A stretch of 64,000 bases of DNA from NBLH01 sp050296515 (GCA_050296515.1 JBNKRJ010000046.1:1-64000), one strand, 5' to 3'; positions 15,913-24,842 are shown, counted from the stretch's first letter. Numbers and translations: made by a program. The notes: generated by a model not told the origin, from the sequence alone.

Positions 15913-16740
15913 TCAAACAAGCCTTATACCATCTTTTTCAATCAGAATCATCTTTTTTTTATATAGTGCTCCCACTGCTTTTTTAAAATTTTTCTTACTG
16001 CTGTTAAATAACGTATAAATTTTTTCAGGTTTGGATTTATCAGTTAGCTCAAGAAAACCTTCATTTTGTTTTAAATAATCCAGAATGGTCTCCGATAAGG
16101 TATCTTGCTTTTCAAACCCGGGTTTTTCTATGCACAAATCTATTTTTTCGTCCTCCCGAACTTTTTTTATAAAACCTTTTAGTTGTTGACCTTGTTTTAT
16201 GGGCTGAAAAACTTCATTTTTATAAAGCATTCCGGTATGTGCATTATTGATAATTGCCCGGTAACCAATTTCGGTTTTACCAACAATGAATAAGCCAACT
16301 GGCTGGTTTTCATTGTATTCAGGTGGAAGGTTGTCTAAGAATCGATCAATTTTAGAGGACGCTACAATTCGTTCCGATTCATTATCAAGATAGATGTAAA
16401 CAACATATTGTTTCCCTTTTACCATTTTCTGGCCTTGTTCGCGATAGGGTACCAGTAAATCTTTTGGCAGCCCCCAATCTAAAAAGGCCCCTACAGTGGT
16501 TACAGATGTTGCTTCCAAAAAGGCAAAATCACCCACCATGGCTTTAGGCATTTCGGTGGTTGCAATCAGTCGATCTTCAGAGTCTCTGTAAACAAAAGCA
16601 TTTATCACATCTTCCAATTTGCAGTCATTTGGCACATAGCGTTTTGGCATCAGTATTTCGCCATATTCTCCACCATCAAGGTAAACCCCAAAATCTACTT
16701 CTTTAACTACTTTTAATTCGTTTATTTTGCCTATTTCCAT
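15913..16740 (-). CDS. cvfB: CvfB/YitL-like S1 RNA-binding protein
   Basis: A 275-residue protein with tandem S1-like OB folds and a C-terminal winged helix (LSETILDYLKQNEGFLELTD and KNFKKAVGALYKKKMILIEK). The N-terminus (GKINELKVVKEVDFGVYLDG) and VGAFLDWGLPKDLLVPYREQ are characteristic of the family. CvfB-like proteins bind RNA and influence translation or virulence gene expression in Firmicutes. In Bacteroidota the role is untested. It converges with the AraC gene with only three bases between stops. Confidence 0.9.
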   Translation of the reverse strand: MEIGKINELKVVKEVDFGVYLDGGEYGEILMPKRYVPNDCKLEDVINAFVYRDSEDRLIATTEMPKAMVGDFAFLEATSVTTVGAFLDWGLPKDLLVPYREQGQKMVKGKQYVVYIYLDNESERIVASSKIDRFLDNLPPEYNENQPVGLFIVGKTEIGYRAIINNAHTGMLYKNEVFQPIKQGQQLKGFIKKVREDEKIDLCIEKPGFEKQDTLSETILDYLKQNEGFLELTDKSKPEKIYTLFNSSKKNFKKAVGALYKKKMILIEKDGIRLV

Positions 16741-16744
16741 ATTG

Positions 16745-16829
16745 TCGAAATTAGATATTAGAAACTAGAAATTTGAATATTGAGTGAACTAAATTTCCAA
16801 TTTATTCGCAAGCTCATGAGAAAAGTTCT
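16745..16829. repeat. Intergenic repeat with GAAATTAGATATTAGAAAC and GCAAGCTC units
   Basis: Contains the TCTAATTTCTA-type sequence (reverse sense at 16745-16775) and GCAAGCTCATGAGAAAAGTT at 16808, also seen near 13593. It fills almost all the space between two same-strand genes. Confidence 0.55.
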
Positions 16830-16846
16830 AAGTTCCAGGTTCTTGC

Positions 16847-17191
16847 TTATCCTCCAACTTTTTTCACTTTATACCCCATTTCGTTAAGCAAGGTTATTAC
16901 CCTTTCAACAAAATCACCTTGAATAATGATTTCTCCTTCTTTTACGGAACCTCCTACGCCGCATTTGCTTTTTAGTTCTTTTCCAAGCTCCTTTAAGTCT
17001 TCTTCTTTGCCAATATAACCAGTAATAAGCGTAACTGTTTTACCTTTTCGCTGTTTTTTATCACGCTGAACTTTTAAATTTTGCTTAGAAGGCTCCAGCG
17101 TTTCATCATCTTCTTCCTGGTTATATTCGTATTGGTAATCGGGGTTGGTGGAGTAAACCATTCCCAATCGGTCTTTCCAGTCTTTTGCCAT
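16847..17191 (-). CDS. SUI1/eIF1-like translation factor (YciH type)
   Basis: A 114-residue protein. Residues 1-45 are a charged N-terminal extension; residues about 48-112 form the SUI1 fold, with KGKTVTLITGYIGKEEDLKE, KSKCGVGGSVKEGEIIIQGD and VITLLNEMGYKVKKVGG. Bacterial YciH/SUI1 proteins resemble eukaryotic initiation factor 1 and may discriminate at translation initiation. The lysine-rich tract at residues 39-50 fits ribosome binding. The gene is in a same-strand series with the CvfB-like gene, separated by a repeat. Confidence 0.93.
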   Translation of the reverse strand: MAKDWKDRLGMVYSTNPDYQYEYNQEEDDETLEPSKQNLKVQRDKKQRKGKTVTLITGYIGKEEDLKELGKELKSKCGVGGSVKEGEIIIQGDFVERVITLLNEMGYKVKKVGG

Positions 17192-17373
17192 TTATTTAGA
17201 AATTAGTGTATTAGAACTTTGAACTTAGTTTTTATGTCTGATTTTTAGTTGCCTCCGAAGGTTTTCTGAATGCGAACTGTAGACTGCCTACTCATAATTG
17301 AATACTAACAACTTTCTCTCCAATCCAAATAAAGCCTTAACCTCAAATAGCTTTCAATCTTTAATCAATCCTG

Positions 17374-17703
17374 TCAATCTTTCCCTTCCGGTTCCCAAAT
17401 CAGTTTTTCAAAATCCTGAATTTGATTGTTTATAATTACAATCCCCTCTGCTTCAAGTAGTTCTTGCATGGTGTTTGAGTTTGCAAAATGATGTTTTCCT
17501 GTAAGTATACCATTTCGGTTAACTACTCTATGAGCAGGAACAAACTCTTTTTCAATGCCACTTTTATTCATTGCCCAGCCAACCATTCTTGCAGCCTGAG
17601 GTGAGCCAATGTGTCTTGCTATGGATCCATAAGTACAAACTCGTCCAAAAGGAATCTGTCGGGCTACTTCGTAAACTTTTTCAAAGAAGGATTTATCGGT
17701 CAT
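17374..17703 (-). CDS. Alkyltransferase-like (ATL) protein
   Basis: A 109-residue MGMT-fold protein with the DNA-binding helix (SPQAARMVGWAMNKS) and the arginine-finger region. In alkyltransferases the active site is PCHRV; here it is PAHRV with Ala57 replacing the cysteine. ATL proteins bind O6-alkylguanine without removing the alkyl group and route the lesion to nucleotide excision repair. The best-known ATLs have Trp at this position, so Ala is a less usual variant. Length is typical. It lies in a same-strand run but with repeat-bearing gaps on both sides. Confidence 0.92.
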   Translation of the reverse strand: MTDKSFFEKVYEVARQIPFGRVCTYGSIARHIGSPQAARMVGWAMNKSGIEKEFVPAHRVVNRNGILTGKHHFANSNTMQELLEAEGIVIINNQIQDFEKLIWEPEGKD

Positions 17704-17704
17704 T

Positions 17705-17775
17705 TTTCCAGAAATTAGATGCTGGAACTTAGAACTTCGTTAACTTTCTAATTTCTAAGTTCTGATATCCTGGTT
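17705..17775. repeat. Palindromic intergenic repeat (GGAACTTAGAACTT / TTTCTAAGTTCTG)
   Basis: AGAAATTAGATGCTGGAACT and AGAACTT are mirrored by AACTTTCTAATTTCTAAGTT across a short centre. It is one of at least six related tracts in this window that sit between genes. Confidence 0.6.
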
Positions 17776-17778
17776 CTA

Positions 17779-18696
17779 TTATTTTTTACTCATATCAAAC
17801 AACGTATCTTTTTCTTCTTTCGTCAGGCTATCGTACCCATTTTTCGATATTTTATCCAAAATTCGGTCAATTTCAGCTTGGGTTGCCTTTTTATTTTTGT
17901 TGTACTGCATGTCACTTTGTGCCTTGGTATCCGAAGCTCCTGATGATGGTCGCTGGCTAGTCCTGTATTTGCTCGATGTGACCCTCATTTTTGGCCTGCT
18001 TTTAAACATGCTAAAAAGCCAGTCCATTGTTGCAGAAAAACCTTTGGTAATGTCTTTTCCTTTTTTAAGCCTGATAGCAAAAAAATATCCAAATAATGCG
18101 CCTCCCAAGTGCGCTATATGTCCACCTGCATTACCACCTGAAATACTTAAAAGGTCAATTACTACCACTACAATTGCTATGTACTTTAATTTAACTCTCC
18201 CTATAAATAAAAGCCCGATGGAATAGTCAGGTACATAAGCACATACGGCAATTACAATTGCATAAACCGAGGCCGAAGCACCTAGTGCAATTGATATCGG
18301 AACAGAAGGTTGAAAGGCTGGGATTAAATTAAAAGCTGCGATGTACAATACTGCACCACTCAACCCGCCCAGTAAATAAACACTCAACATCCTTTTAGGG
18401 ATAATAAACTGAATAAAAAGCTGTCCAAACCAAAACAACCAAAGCATATTAAAAAGGATATGTAAGAAGTCGTAATGCAGGAACATGTATGTAATCAATG
18501 TCCATGGTTTGTAAAGCAACGATTCCAAATCAGCAGGAACTGCCAGCCAGTTTTCTGTGGCTAAGCCTGGAACTCCAAACAAGGAAAACAGGTTAAGAAT
18601 ACCTACAATGATAAATACAGCAACATTGATAAAGATTAGCTTAAAAACAATGCTTCCGTTTTTATATCTTTTTTTAAGTTCTTTGATTATGTCCAT
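17779..18696 (-). CDS. Rhomboid family intramembrane serine protease with C-terminal tail domain
   Basis: A 305-residue membrane protease with about six helices over residues 17-212. The conserved HYDFLHILFNM segment is in helix 2. The catalytic serine is Ser141 in LGASASVYA (the usual GASG is GASA here), and the catalytic histidine is in GGHIAHLGGALFGY (His196 likely). Residues about 215-305 are a soluble tail ending with a segment like that of DUF6576 (QAEIDRILDKISKNGYDSLT). Its start overlaps the end of the upstream rhomboid gene by ten bases, so the two are translationally coupled. Substrates are unknown. Confidence 0.92.
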   Translation of the reverse strand: MDIIKELKKRYKNGSIVFKLIFINVAVFIIVGILNLFSLFGVPGLATENWLAVPADLESLLYKPWTLITYMFLHYDFLHILFNMLWLFWFGQLFIQFIIPKRMLSVYLLGGLSGAVLYIAAFNLIPAFQPSVPISIALGASASVYAIVIAVCAYVPDYSIGLLFIGRVKLKYIAIVVVVIDLLSISGGNAGGHIAHLGGALFGYFFAIRLKKGKDITKGFSATMDWLFSMFKSRPKMRVTSSKYRTSQRPSSGASDTKAQSDMQYNKNKKATQAEIDRILDKISKNGYDSLTKEEKDTLFDMSKK

Positions 18697-19460
18697 CGGT
18701 TATTAATGTCTTTCTTTTTCCACATTTTTATTAAAATAAAGCCAAATAGCATTCCTCCAAGGTGTGCAAAATGTGCTACATTATCGCCAGGATTCGCAGC
18801 AATACCAGACCATAACTCTAATGCTCCGTATCCAATTACCAACCATTTTGCTTTTATAGGAATTGCAAAATACAAATAAATTAAGGCATTTGGGAACAAC
18901 ATACCAAAAGCCAATAAAATGCCAAATACTGAACCTGAAGCACCAACTGTGTATTGATTATGATGTAAATAATAGAATTTTGATAAATCATATTCAGAAA
19001 TAAAATTTAGCATGTCAGGATTATACTTCCCAGTAATAATAATTTGATCAATATTACTTTTTGTTAGTCCATTTTCAAGGAGGGTATGAATGATTGATTG
19101 GATTTCTATAAAGTGAACTGATTGTTGAATTAATGCTGCGCCAATTCCTGTCACAAAATAATATATAATGAATTTCTTTGCTCCCCATACATTTTCAATT
19201 ACATTTCCAAACATCCAAAAAGCAAACATATTGAAAAACAGATGGGTAATATCTCCATGCAAAAACATATATGTTATAAACTGAAAAGGTTGGAATTGAT
19301 CTGAACCAAAATAATGTAGTCCTCCAATTGAGTTCAAATCAATCTTGAACCCACTTTGCAAAGAAACTGTAGCAAGGAAAAAAAGTCCGTTTATTATTAA
19401 AAGGTTTTTTACGACCGGGGGTAATATTCTAAATCCTCCAGGTCTGAATTGTGTCGTCAT
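18687..19460 (-). CDS. Rhomboid family intramembrane serine protease
   Basis: A 257-residue membrane protease and first gene of a rhomboid pair. Canonical motifs are HGDITHLFFNMFAFWMFG, the serine motif VGASGSVFG (Ser175) and the histidine motif NVAHFAHLGGMLFG. An insertion of about 55 residues (HFIEIQSIIHTLLENGLTKS through SKFYYLHHNQY) lies between helices 3 and 4, longer than in most rhomboids. A possible -7 element (TAAATTTG on the reverse strand, 19513-19520) lies 53 bases upstream. Confidence 0.93.
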   Translation of the reverse strand: MTTQFRPGGFRILPPVVKNLLIINGLFFLATVSLQSGFKIDLNSIGGLHYFGSDQFQPFQFITYMFLHGDITHLFFNMFAFWMFGNVIENVWGAKKFIIYYFVTGIGAALIQQSVHFIEIQSIIHTLLENGLTKSNIDQIIITGKYNPDMLNFISEYDLSKFYYLHHNQYTVGASGSVFGILLAFGMLFPNALIYLYFAIPIKAKWLVIGYGALELWSGIAANPGDNVAHFAHLGGMLFGFILIKMWKKKDINNRWT

Positions 19461-19650
19461 ATAGTTTTATTCAAAATTTTTTATGGCTGATTTAGCCAGT
19501 ATACAATATTTGCAAATTTAATTAAGTATGGAAGATACAAAAAATGTTTTAACAAAATATAACACTAAATCAGGAAAGGGTATCAATTGATAACGAACAG
19601 GTTCAAATATCAAAGTTAATCGTATATTTGTTTGACAAAATTTCGAGAGC

Positions 19651-20238
19651 ATGAGTAAAATAAGGACCATTTATATAATTCTTGCACTAATAGTTTTTAT
19701 AGTTTTAGGTGTGATGGTAATATTGCCTGAAGTGATTCCATCCTGGGTTGCTGTTCAGCAAATTGTTATCTTGGTCTTATATCTGTGCAATATTGTTTTT
19801 GCCTATGTAATAATTGTAAGGTTGTGGAATTATCTTAAACAGAGTTTTTCTAAAAAGGTTTCCACTATTGCAACGGTAATAATATCAATTTTTATCACGG
19901 GGAGCTTGTTTTTTTCTTTCATTTTTACCTCACTTGGAATAGGACAGGGATTTATGGGAGGAACATTTGCAAAAGAACTTGATTATCCTGAGCATAAGAT
20001 AAAACTATACCTTTATGATGACAGTTTTCTGGATGCCATGACGACTTTAAAAATTAAGCATAAATTTTGGCCCACAATGGAAAACCTTGCATTTATTGAT
20101 AATTGTCATCCTGTAGAATTAGATGTTTTAAAATATGGAGATACTTTAAAAATTTCTTGCAATAATGTAATAGTAAAGGTAAATCTTGTTTACAGAACAG
20201 CTGAAAAAGTTTATTTGAACTCTACAAATGGTCAATGA
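19651..20238 (+). CDS. Membrane protein of unknown function
   Basis: A 195-residue protein that I do not recognise. Three hydrophobic helices occupy about residues 6-28, 34-61 and 71-97, followed by a C-terminal domain of about 95 residues beginning QGFMGGTFAKELDYPEHKIK and containing two cysteines (CHPVEL and ISCNNV). A TATATTTG element at 19623-19630 lies 20 bases before the ATG and supports transcription from this point. It is flanked by non-coding DNA and appears to be a single-gene unit. Confidence 0.75.
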   Translation: MSKIRTIYIILALIVFIVLGVMVILPEVIPSWVAVQQIVILVLYLCNIVFAYVIIVRLWNYLKQSFSKKVSTIATVIISIFITGSLFFSFIFTSLGIGQGFMGGTFAKELDYPEHKIKLYLYDDSFLDAMTTLKIKHKFWPTMENLAFIDNCHPVELDVLKYGDTLKISCNNVIVKVNLVYRTAEKVYLNSTNGQ

Positions 20239-20758
20239 AAACACCTTTATTTTAATGATTCATAATTCTGATAATGAGTAGTTTAAATAAGAGTTTGTAA
20301 TTGATAATAATCGAATAATTTCCCAACTCTGGCAAAAAACATAAAACTTTCCAACAAACAAATTTCATTAAATACCTAACTTGCTAACCAAAATATTGTT
20401 TTATTTAACTTTTTAGATATATTATTGAAAAGGCTACTGGCTATTGTTTTAAGTAAACTTATTGGTTCATATAGTTTTCCCTGTACAGTTATTCATGTTG
20501 GGAAGAAAGCATCAAAAGATGGCTTAATTATTATTTCACAAACCGATAATGGGGAGGACTCCGGAATTATACCGAGCCGCTGTTAGTAATTGGTTTGCTT
20601 CACAAGCTTGCAAACCAAAACTGCCGGTCGATCGGCATATACAAAGCCATTTTAAAATTCCATTTTACAATATTCCATACAGGCTTAGTATAGTTTGCAC
20701 TTCCAAATTCTGCTTAATTTCACTTATTTTTTTGATATTTTAATTTTGAAACTATTTG
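20239..20758. other. Gene-free stretch with two small hairpins
   Basis: No credible gene. TTGGTTTGC (20590-20598) pairs with GCAAACCAA (20610-20618), and TGCCG/CGGCA (20622-20637) follow directly. An open frame at 20424-20585 lacks a start and matches no family I know. Confidence 0.5.
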
Positions 20759-21121
20759 TTATAGAATTTTATAATCTGTTGATTCTATATCGCCTCTAAC
20801 TTCGTAATTCATTAAAAGCCAGCTGCTTTTATTTTTAAGGTGTAGGGCTTTATTTTTCTTATTATCTGCATTTTGTTGATTGAAAATTCTTGAAATTCTC
20901 TCCCAACTTATCATTTCAAATTTACCATCTTTAGTAATAGCATAGAAGCAATTTAACAAACTATTGGTGATATGATGAATTACTGAAGTTTTGTTTTTCC
21001 CTGAATGTTCATCTTCATCTCGTAATACCACAGCCTGACCTTCCTCTTCCTCAGGTCTTCGGGCAATTGCTGTAGCATTTAAACCTACCATTAATGCAAT
21101 AAAAAACGCAACCTTCTTCAT
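20759..21121 (-). CDS. Small exported protein of unknown function
   Basis: A 120-residue protein with a signal peptide (MKKVAFFIALMVGLNATAIA) and a mature part of about 100 residues. After an acidic RRPEEEEGQ stretch come NCFYAITKDGKFEMISWERI and a basic, lysine-rich tail (NKKNKALHLKNKSSWLLMNY). Single-gene unit, about 90 bases downstream of pcm on the same strand. I do not recognise the family. Confidence 0.65.
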   Translation of the reverse strand: MKKVAFFIALMVGLNATAIARRPEEEEGQAVVLRDEDEHSGKNKTSVIHHITNSLLNCFYAITKDGKFEMISWERISRIFNQQNADNKKNKALHLKNKSSWLLMNYEVRGDIESTDYKIL

Positions 21122-21207
21122 TTGGTTTAATCTATTGTTCTGTTACATCCTCAGTAAAGATAAGGGAAAAAATAATGAAAGGAGCGGGGTTGCTTTAAAA
21201 TAAATAG

Positions 21208-21858
21208 TCAAAAATAGTATTGTCTGCCTTCAAGCATCGGTACGAATAAAAATCGTCCAAAATCAGTCTTTTTAAATTCAGTTTCTGAAATCCGGACAAT
21301 GGAGTACATCGTTTGCGATTCAGAATTACCCACTGGAATCACCAGAATACCGCCAACTACTAATTGATTTTGAAGTGCTTCAGGGATGAAAGGTGCTCCG
21401 GCAGTAACTATTATTTTATCAAACGGCCCATAACTTTCTTTGCCTTGATACCCGTCTCCATAAAAGAATTGTGGATTATAACCTAATTTGGTCAATAAAG
21501 CCTGGGATTTCAGATAAAGCTCTCTTTGGCGTTCGATGGTATAAACTTTTGCTCCTAGTTCAAGTAAAATAGCTGTTTGATAACCCGATCCTGTACCAAT
21601 TTCAAGTACCTTATCACCTTTTTCAATTCCCAAAAGCTGTGATTGAAAAGCTACCGTATAAGGTTGTGAGATGGTTTGCCCGGCACCAATTGCAAATGCT
21701 TTGTTCTGATAGGCCAGCTTATCATAACTGCTGTCCATAAAAAAATGTCTGGGCAGCTTAGCCATTGCAGCTAATACTTTTTTATCTGTAATTCCCTGTT
21801 CTTTAAGTTCTTCTATAAGTTTTAGTCGTTGCCCTTTGTGTTTATAGGTATCTTTCAT
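21208..21858 (-). CDS. pcm: Protein-L-isoaspartate O-methyltransferase
   Basis: A 216-residue SAM-dependent methyltransferase that repairs isoaspartyl residues in ageing proteins. Motifs: the N-terminal MKDTYKHKGQRLKLIEELKE, RHFFMDSSYDKLAYQ, AIGAGQTISQPYTVAFQSQL (family-specific active-site loop), SAM motif VLEIGTGSGYQTAIL and FDKIIVTAGAP. The frame stays open to an ATG at 21975, but those 39 extra residues read through a repeat-like intergenic tract (CCAGTGACTGGTTACTGATC), so I use the ATG at 21858. It lies downstream of the NupC gene on the same strand. Confidence 0.94.
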   Translation of the reverse strand: MKDTYKHKGQRLKLIEELKEQGITDKKVLAAMAKLPRHFFMDSSYDKLAYQNKAFAIGAGQTISQPYTVAFQSQLLGIEKGDKVLEIGTGSGYQTAILLELGAKVYTIERQRELYLKSQALLTKLGYNPQFFYGDGYQGKESYGPFDKIIVTAGAPFIPEALQNQLVVGGILVIPVGNSESQTMYSIVRISETEFKKTDFGRFLFVPMLEGRQYYF

Positions 21859-21991
21859 CTCTTGCTTTCTGATTGCCAGTGACTGGTTACTGATCTCTGA
21901 TTGCTGTTTTTTAATCTTATAGCCAACGTTAAATCCAGCCACTGTCTCAACCGCATTCTTATTTCTAAGTTCCAAATTCCAATTTTTGTCT

Positions 21992-23392
21992 TTAGCCCAA
22001 AATCATCCCTACAATAGTAGCTGACATTAGTGAAGCTAAAGTACCTGCCAGAAGTGCCCGCATGCCATACTGGGACAAAAGAACACGTTTTCCTGGTGCA
22101 AGTGAGCCTATTCCACCAATCTGTATTCCAATGGATGCAAAGTTTGCAAATCCTGCAAGCATGTAGGTTGACATAATGATTGATTTTTGTTCAGTAAAAG
22201 CACCAAGATCTTTTAATTCACTTAAACTAATGTATCCAATGAATTCAGTCATAATTACTTTTTCTCCCAACACTCTTCCCGCAAGTGTAATATCATCTGC
22301 TGCAACTCCTAATAACCACATAAGTGGTGCAAATACATAACCTAATATGAATTGTAAAGAGAGTTCTTTATATTGTCCTTTTGAGATTTCTGCAACCCAC
22401 TCATTTAAAGAGGTTAAATTACCAACAAGTTGAAATAGATAATTTATAAATGCAATGAAAGCAATAAATACCAATAACATAGCACCAACATTAACGGCTA
22501 ATTTAAGTCCTTCGCTGGTACCATTAGAAATAGCATCTAATACGTTCTTTCCAATTTTTTCGCTGGTAATCTTTACATCTGAATCGATTTTTTCTGTTTG
22601 CGGAACCAATATTTTTGAGATTACAACTACGCCAGGTGCCGCCATTACTGATGCAGCTAACAAATGTTTGGCAAAGAGAATACGCTGAGCTGGATCTGTT
22701 CCACCTAATACTCCCATGTATACAGCTAACACTCCTCCTGCCAATGTAGCCATCCCGCCTGACATAACTAACAATATCTCTGATTTATTCATTTTTTCAA
22801 GATAAGCCTTAATCATAAGTGGTGATTCTGTTTGACCAAGGAAAATATTTCCTGCTACCGAAAGACTTTCTGCACCGGAAAGTTTCATTGCTTTAGTCAT
22901 TAGCCATGCCAGGCCATAAACTACTTTTTGGATAATTCCATAATAAAACAGAACACTTGTTAATGCTGAAAAGAAGATAATCGTAGGTAATATAGTTATG
23001 GCAAAATTCATTAATGGACTTTCTATTTCACCAGTACCAAATGATTTGAAAAGGAACTTAGTGCCTTCCATGCTAAACTCTAATACTTTATTAAATGCTC
23101 TTCCTGCATAATCAAATACCATTCCCACAACAGGAATATACAGGATACTTACTGCTAAAACAACCTGAGCTGCCAGGCCTATCCCTACAACTTTCCAATT
23201 TACAGCTTTTCTGTGACTGCTAAAAAGCCAGGCAATTAGCAGTAGAACTGTCATTCCCAAAGCTCCTCTTGCAAAACTTTCTAAACTAAATCCTGCCGAA
23301 TCGAGCGATACAACTTTATTCTGTGCAAAAATAAATTGAGGAGTGAATATAAAAATCATCACTAGCGTTAAAGGCTTGGAAATCTTTTTCAT
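21992..23392 (-). CDS. NupC/CNT-family concentrative nucleoside transporter
   Basis: A 466-residue inner-membrane symporter that imports nucleosides with Na+ or H+. A leading hydrophobic segment resembling a signal peptide (residues 1-23) is followed by a helix at about 40-60 and then the CNT core. Diagnostic segments are GQTESPLMIKAYLEKMNKSE (substrate-binding hairpin), SGGMATLAGGVLAVYMGVLG and the C-terminal TYMLAGFANFASIGIQIGGI. Length is slightly above the usual 400-430 because of the N-terminal extension. It is transcribed alone or with pcm. Confidence 0.94.
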   Translation of the reverse strand: MKKISKPLTLVMIFIFTPQFIFAQNKVVSLDSAGFSLESFARGALGMTVLLLIAWLFSSHRKAVNWKVVGIGLAAQVVLAVSILYIPVVGMVFDYAGRAFNKVLEFSMEGTKFLFKSFGTGEIESPLMNFAITILPTIIFFSALTSVLFYYGIIQKVVYGLAWLMTKAMKLSGAESLSVAGNIFLGQTESPLMIKAYLEKMNKSEILLVMSGGMATLAGGVLAVYMGVLGGTDPAQRILFAKHLLAASVMAAPGVVVISKILVPQTEKIDSDVKITSEKIGKNVLDAISNGTSEGLKLAVNVGAMLLVFIAFIAFINYLFQLVGNLTSLNEWVAEISKGQYKELSLQFILGYVFAPLMWLLGVAADDITLAGRVLGEKVIMTEFIGYISLSELKDLGAFTEQKSIIMSTYMLAGFANFASIGIQIGGIGSLAPGKRVLLSQYGMRALLAGTLASLMSATIVGMILG

Positions 23393-23568
23393 AACTTGGT
23401 TTACTGAATATAAAAGACGGCTAAAATAGCCTAAAACTTCAAAAAAATAAAATAAATGGAAGGAAAAAAGAAATTAGATTATTTGCAATTATTTCCAAGA
23501 AGAATATAAATAAGCATTTTGATAAGAGGGCTTATACTATAGTTTATTTATTTTAATAATAGGTAAGA

Positions 23569-24159
23569 TTACTTCCGTTTATTTATTTCATCCCTTATTT
23601 TAGATGCTAGCTCGTAATTTTCATTATTTATGGCATCATTAAGCATCTGATTTAGTTCAGATAAGCTATATTCTTCAAGTTTCTTGTTGCTTTGAAAAGT
23701 TGTTTCAATCTCTTCCTCTTCTTGTGTGGCTTCTGATGCTGTTCCAAATTCATTTGACGAAATCCCTGCTTTATCCAGTACACTTTCATTTGCATAAATG
23801 GGGCATTTAAATCGAATAGCTAAAGCAACGGCGTCTGAGGTTCTTGAATCAATTCTTATTCGGTTGGAAAAACTTTCACATACCAATTCTGCATAAAAAA
23901 TGCCTTCTTCAAGTTTTGTGATGTGTACTTCAACCAGATTTATATTATATGCGTTGGCAAAATTGATAAACAAATCATGAGTAAGTGGCCTGGGAGGTCT
24001 CATACCTTCTAATGCAATAGCAATTGCCTGTGCTTCAGCAGTTCCAATCACAATCGGTAATTTTCTTTCTCCATTGTCTTCAATCAGTACCAAAACGTAT
24101 GCACCTGACTGGGTTTGACTATATACCAGACTCTCTATATTTAATTTTATCCTGTTCAT
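23569..24159 (-). CDS. Bifunctional nuclease (BFN/DUF151) protein with UVR motif
   Basis: A 196-residue protein. Residues 1-130 form the DUF151 bifunctional nuclease domain (VLVLIEDNGERKLPIVIGTA, AIALEGMRPPRPLTHDL, IDSRTSDAVALAIRF). Residues about 160-195 carry a UvrB/UvrC interaction motif (LNQMLNDAINNENYELASKI), a usual arrangement in Bacteroidota. Plant and bacterial relatives have RNase and DNase activity in vitro; the physiological role is unclear. A TACTTTTG-like -7 element lies on the reverse strand at 24190-24197. Confidence 0.92.
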   Translation of the reverse strand: MNRIKLNIESLVYSQTQSGAYVLVLIEDNGERKLPIVIGTAEAQAIAIALEGMRPPRPLTHDLFINFANAYNINLVEVHITKLEEGIFYAELVCESFSNRIRIDSRTSDAVALAIRFKCPIYANESVLDKAGISSNEFGTASEATQEEEEIETTFQSNKKLEEYSLSELNQMLNDAINNENYELASKIRDEINKRK

Positions 24160-24371
24160 TTCCTTTAAAAGGCCTTCAATTTAGATAAACAAAAGTAATA
24201 AAATTGTTCAACATATTTAACCCATCATCAATTAACTTAAATTGATACTAATAAATAGCAGTAGGTGAGTTGGTTAATGCTAAAATTTTATTTTTGTATA
24301 TCACTGGGCACTGTTAAACAAGGAGCGTTTGTAATTTTCGGTACCAAAATTTAAAAATACCGGCAGATACT

Positions 24372-24402
24372 TTTGTTGTATTAATTAATTTTTCTACTTT
24401 TG
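24372..24402 (+). promoter_or_regulatory. Promoter of rplU-rpmA
   Basis: TTTG (24372-24375), exactly 19 bases, then TACTTTTG (24395-24402), an excellent match to the Bacteroidota housekeeping promoter. The remaining divergent spacer (24160-24371) shows nothing else I can name. Confidence 0.8.
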
Positions 24403-24497
24403 CAGTCCAAAATAACCTTTCAGGGTTTTTAAGAGATAAGATGTAGTAAACCAGTGGTTTACAAATTTTACCACCCTTGGAATTAACATTTTATATT
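24403..24497 (+). promoter_or_regulatory. Structured 5' leader of rplU
   Basis: About 90 bases between the promoter and the rplU start contain a perfect palindrome GTAAACCAGTGGTTTAC (24446-24462) and a smaller AACC/GGGTT pair near 24415-24427. TTTTACCACCC (24468-24476 region) repeats part of the palindrome and could form an alternative pairing. An autoregulatory ribosomal-protein leader is possible; this is inference. Confidence 0.4.
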
Positions 24498-24809
24498 ATG
24501 TATGCAATTGTAGAAATAGCTGGACAACAGTTTAAAGTTGAGAAAGAAAACAAAATATTTGTTCACCGTTTGGATAACAAAGTTGGTGACAAAATTGAGT
24601 TTGAAAAAGTTCTTTTAGTTGATAATGAAGGTGATGTGAAAATTGGTGCTCCAACCATTGAAGGAGCAAAAATTGAAGCCGAAGTTATTGACCATGTTAG
24701 AGGTGACAAAGTAATTGTATTCAAGAAAAAAAGAAGAAAAGGATACCAAAAACAAAACGGTCACCGTCAGGATTTTACACGTATCGAAATCAAGTCGATT
24801 AACTTGTAA
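24498..24809 (+). CDS. rplU: 50S ribosomal protein L21
   Basis: A 103-residue ribosomal protein of the large subunit that binds 23S rRNA. The ATG at 24498 gives the standard start MYAIVEIAGQQFKVEKENKI; an upstream in-frame start at 24477 would add seven unconserved residues. The conserved C-terminus includes VIVFKKKRRKGYQKQNGHRQ. It is followed after 33 bases by rpmA in the universal order. Confidence 0.98.
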   Translation: MYAIVEIAGQQFKVEKENKIFVHRLDNKVGDKIEFEKVLLVDNEGDVKIGAPTIEGAKIEAEVIDHVRGDKVIVFKKKRRKGYQKQNGHRQDFTRIEIKSINL

Positions 24810-24842
24810 TAATTTAAATTTGAACATTAAAAATATATAGAT

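Noticed and set aside
20424..20585. Open frame of about 53 codons (contains SYSFPCTVIHVGKKASKDGL)
   Set aside because: It has no start codon context or family match; possibly a gene relic but unsupported.
21859..21975. N-terminal extension of pcm
   Set aside because: The 39 residues are encoded by repeat-like intergenic DNA and are not part of the family fold.
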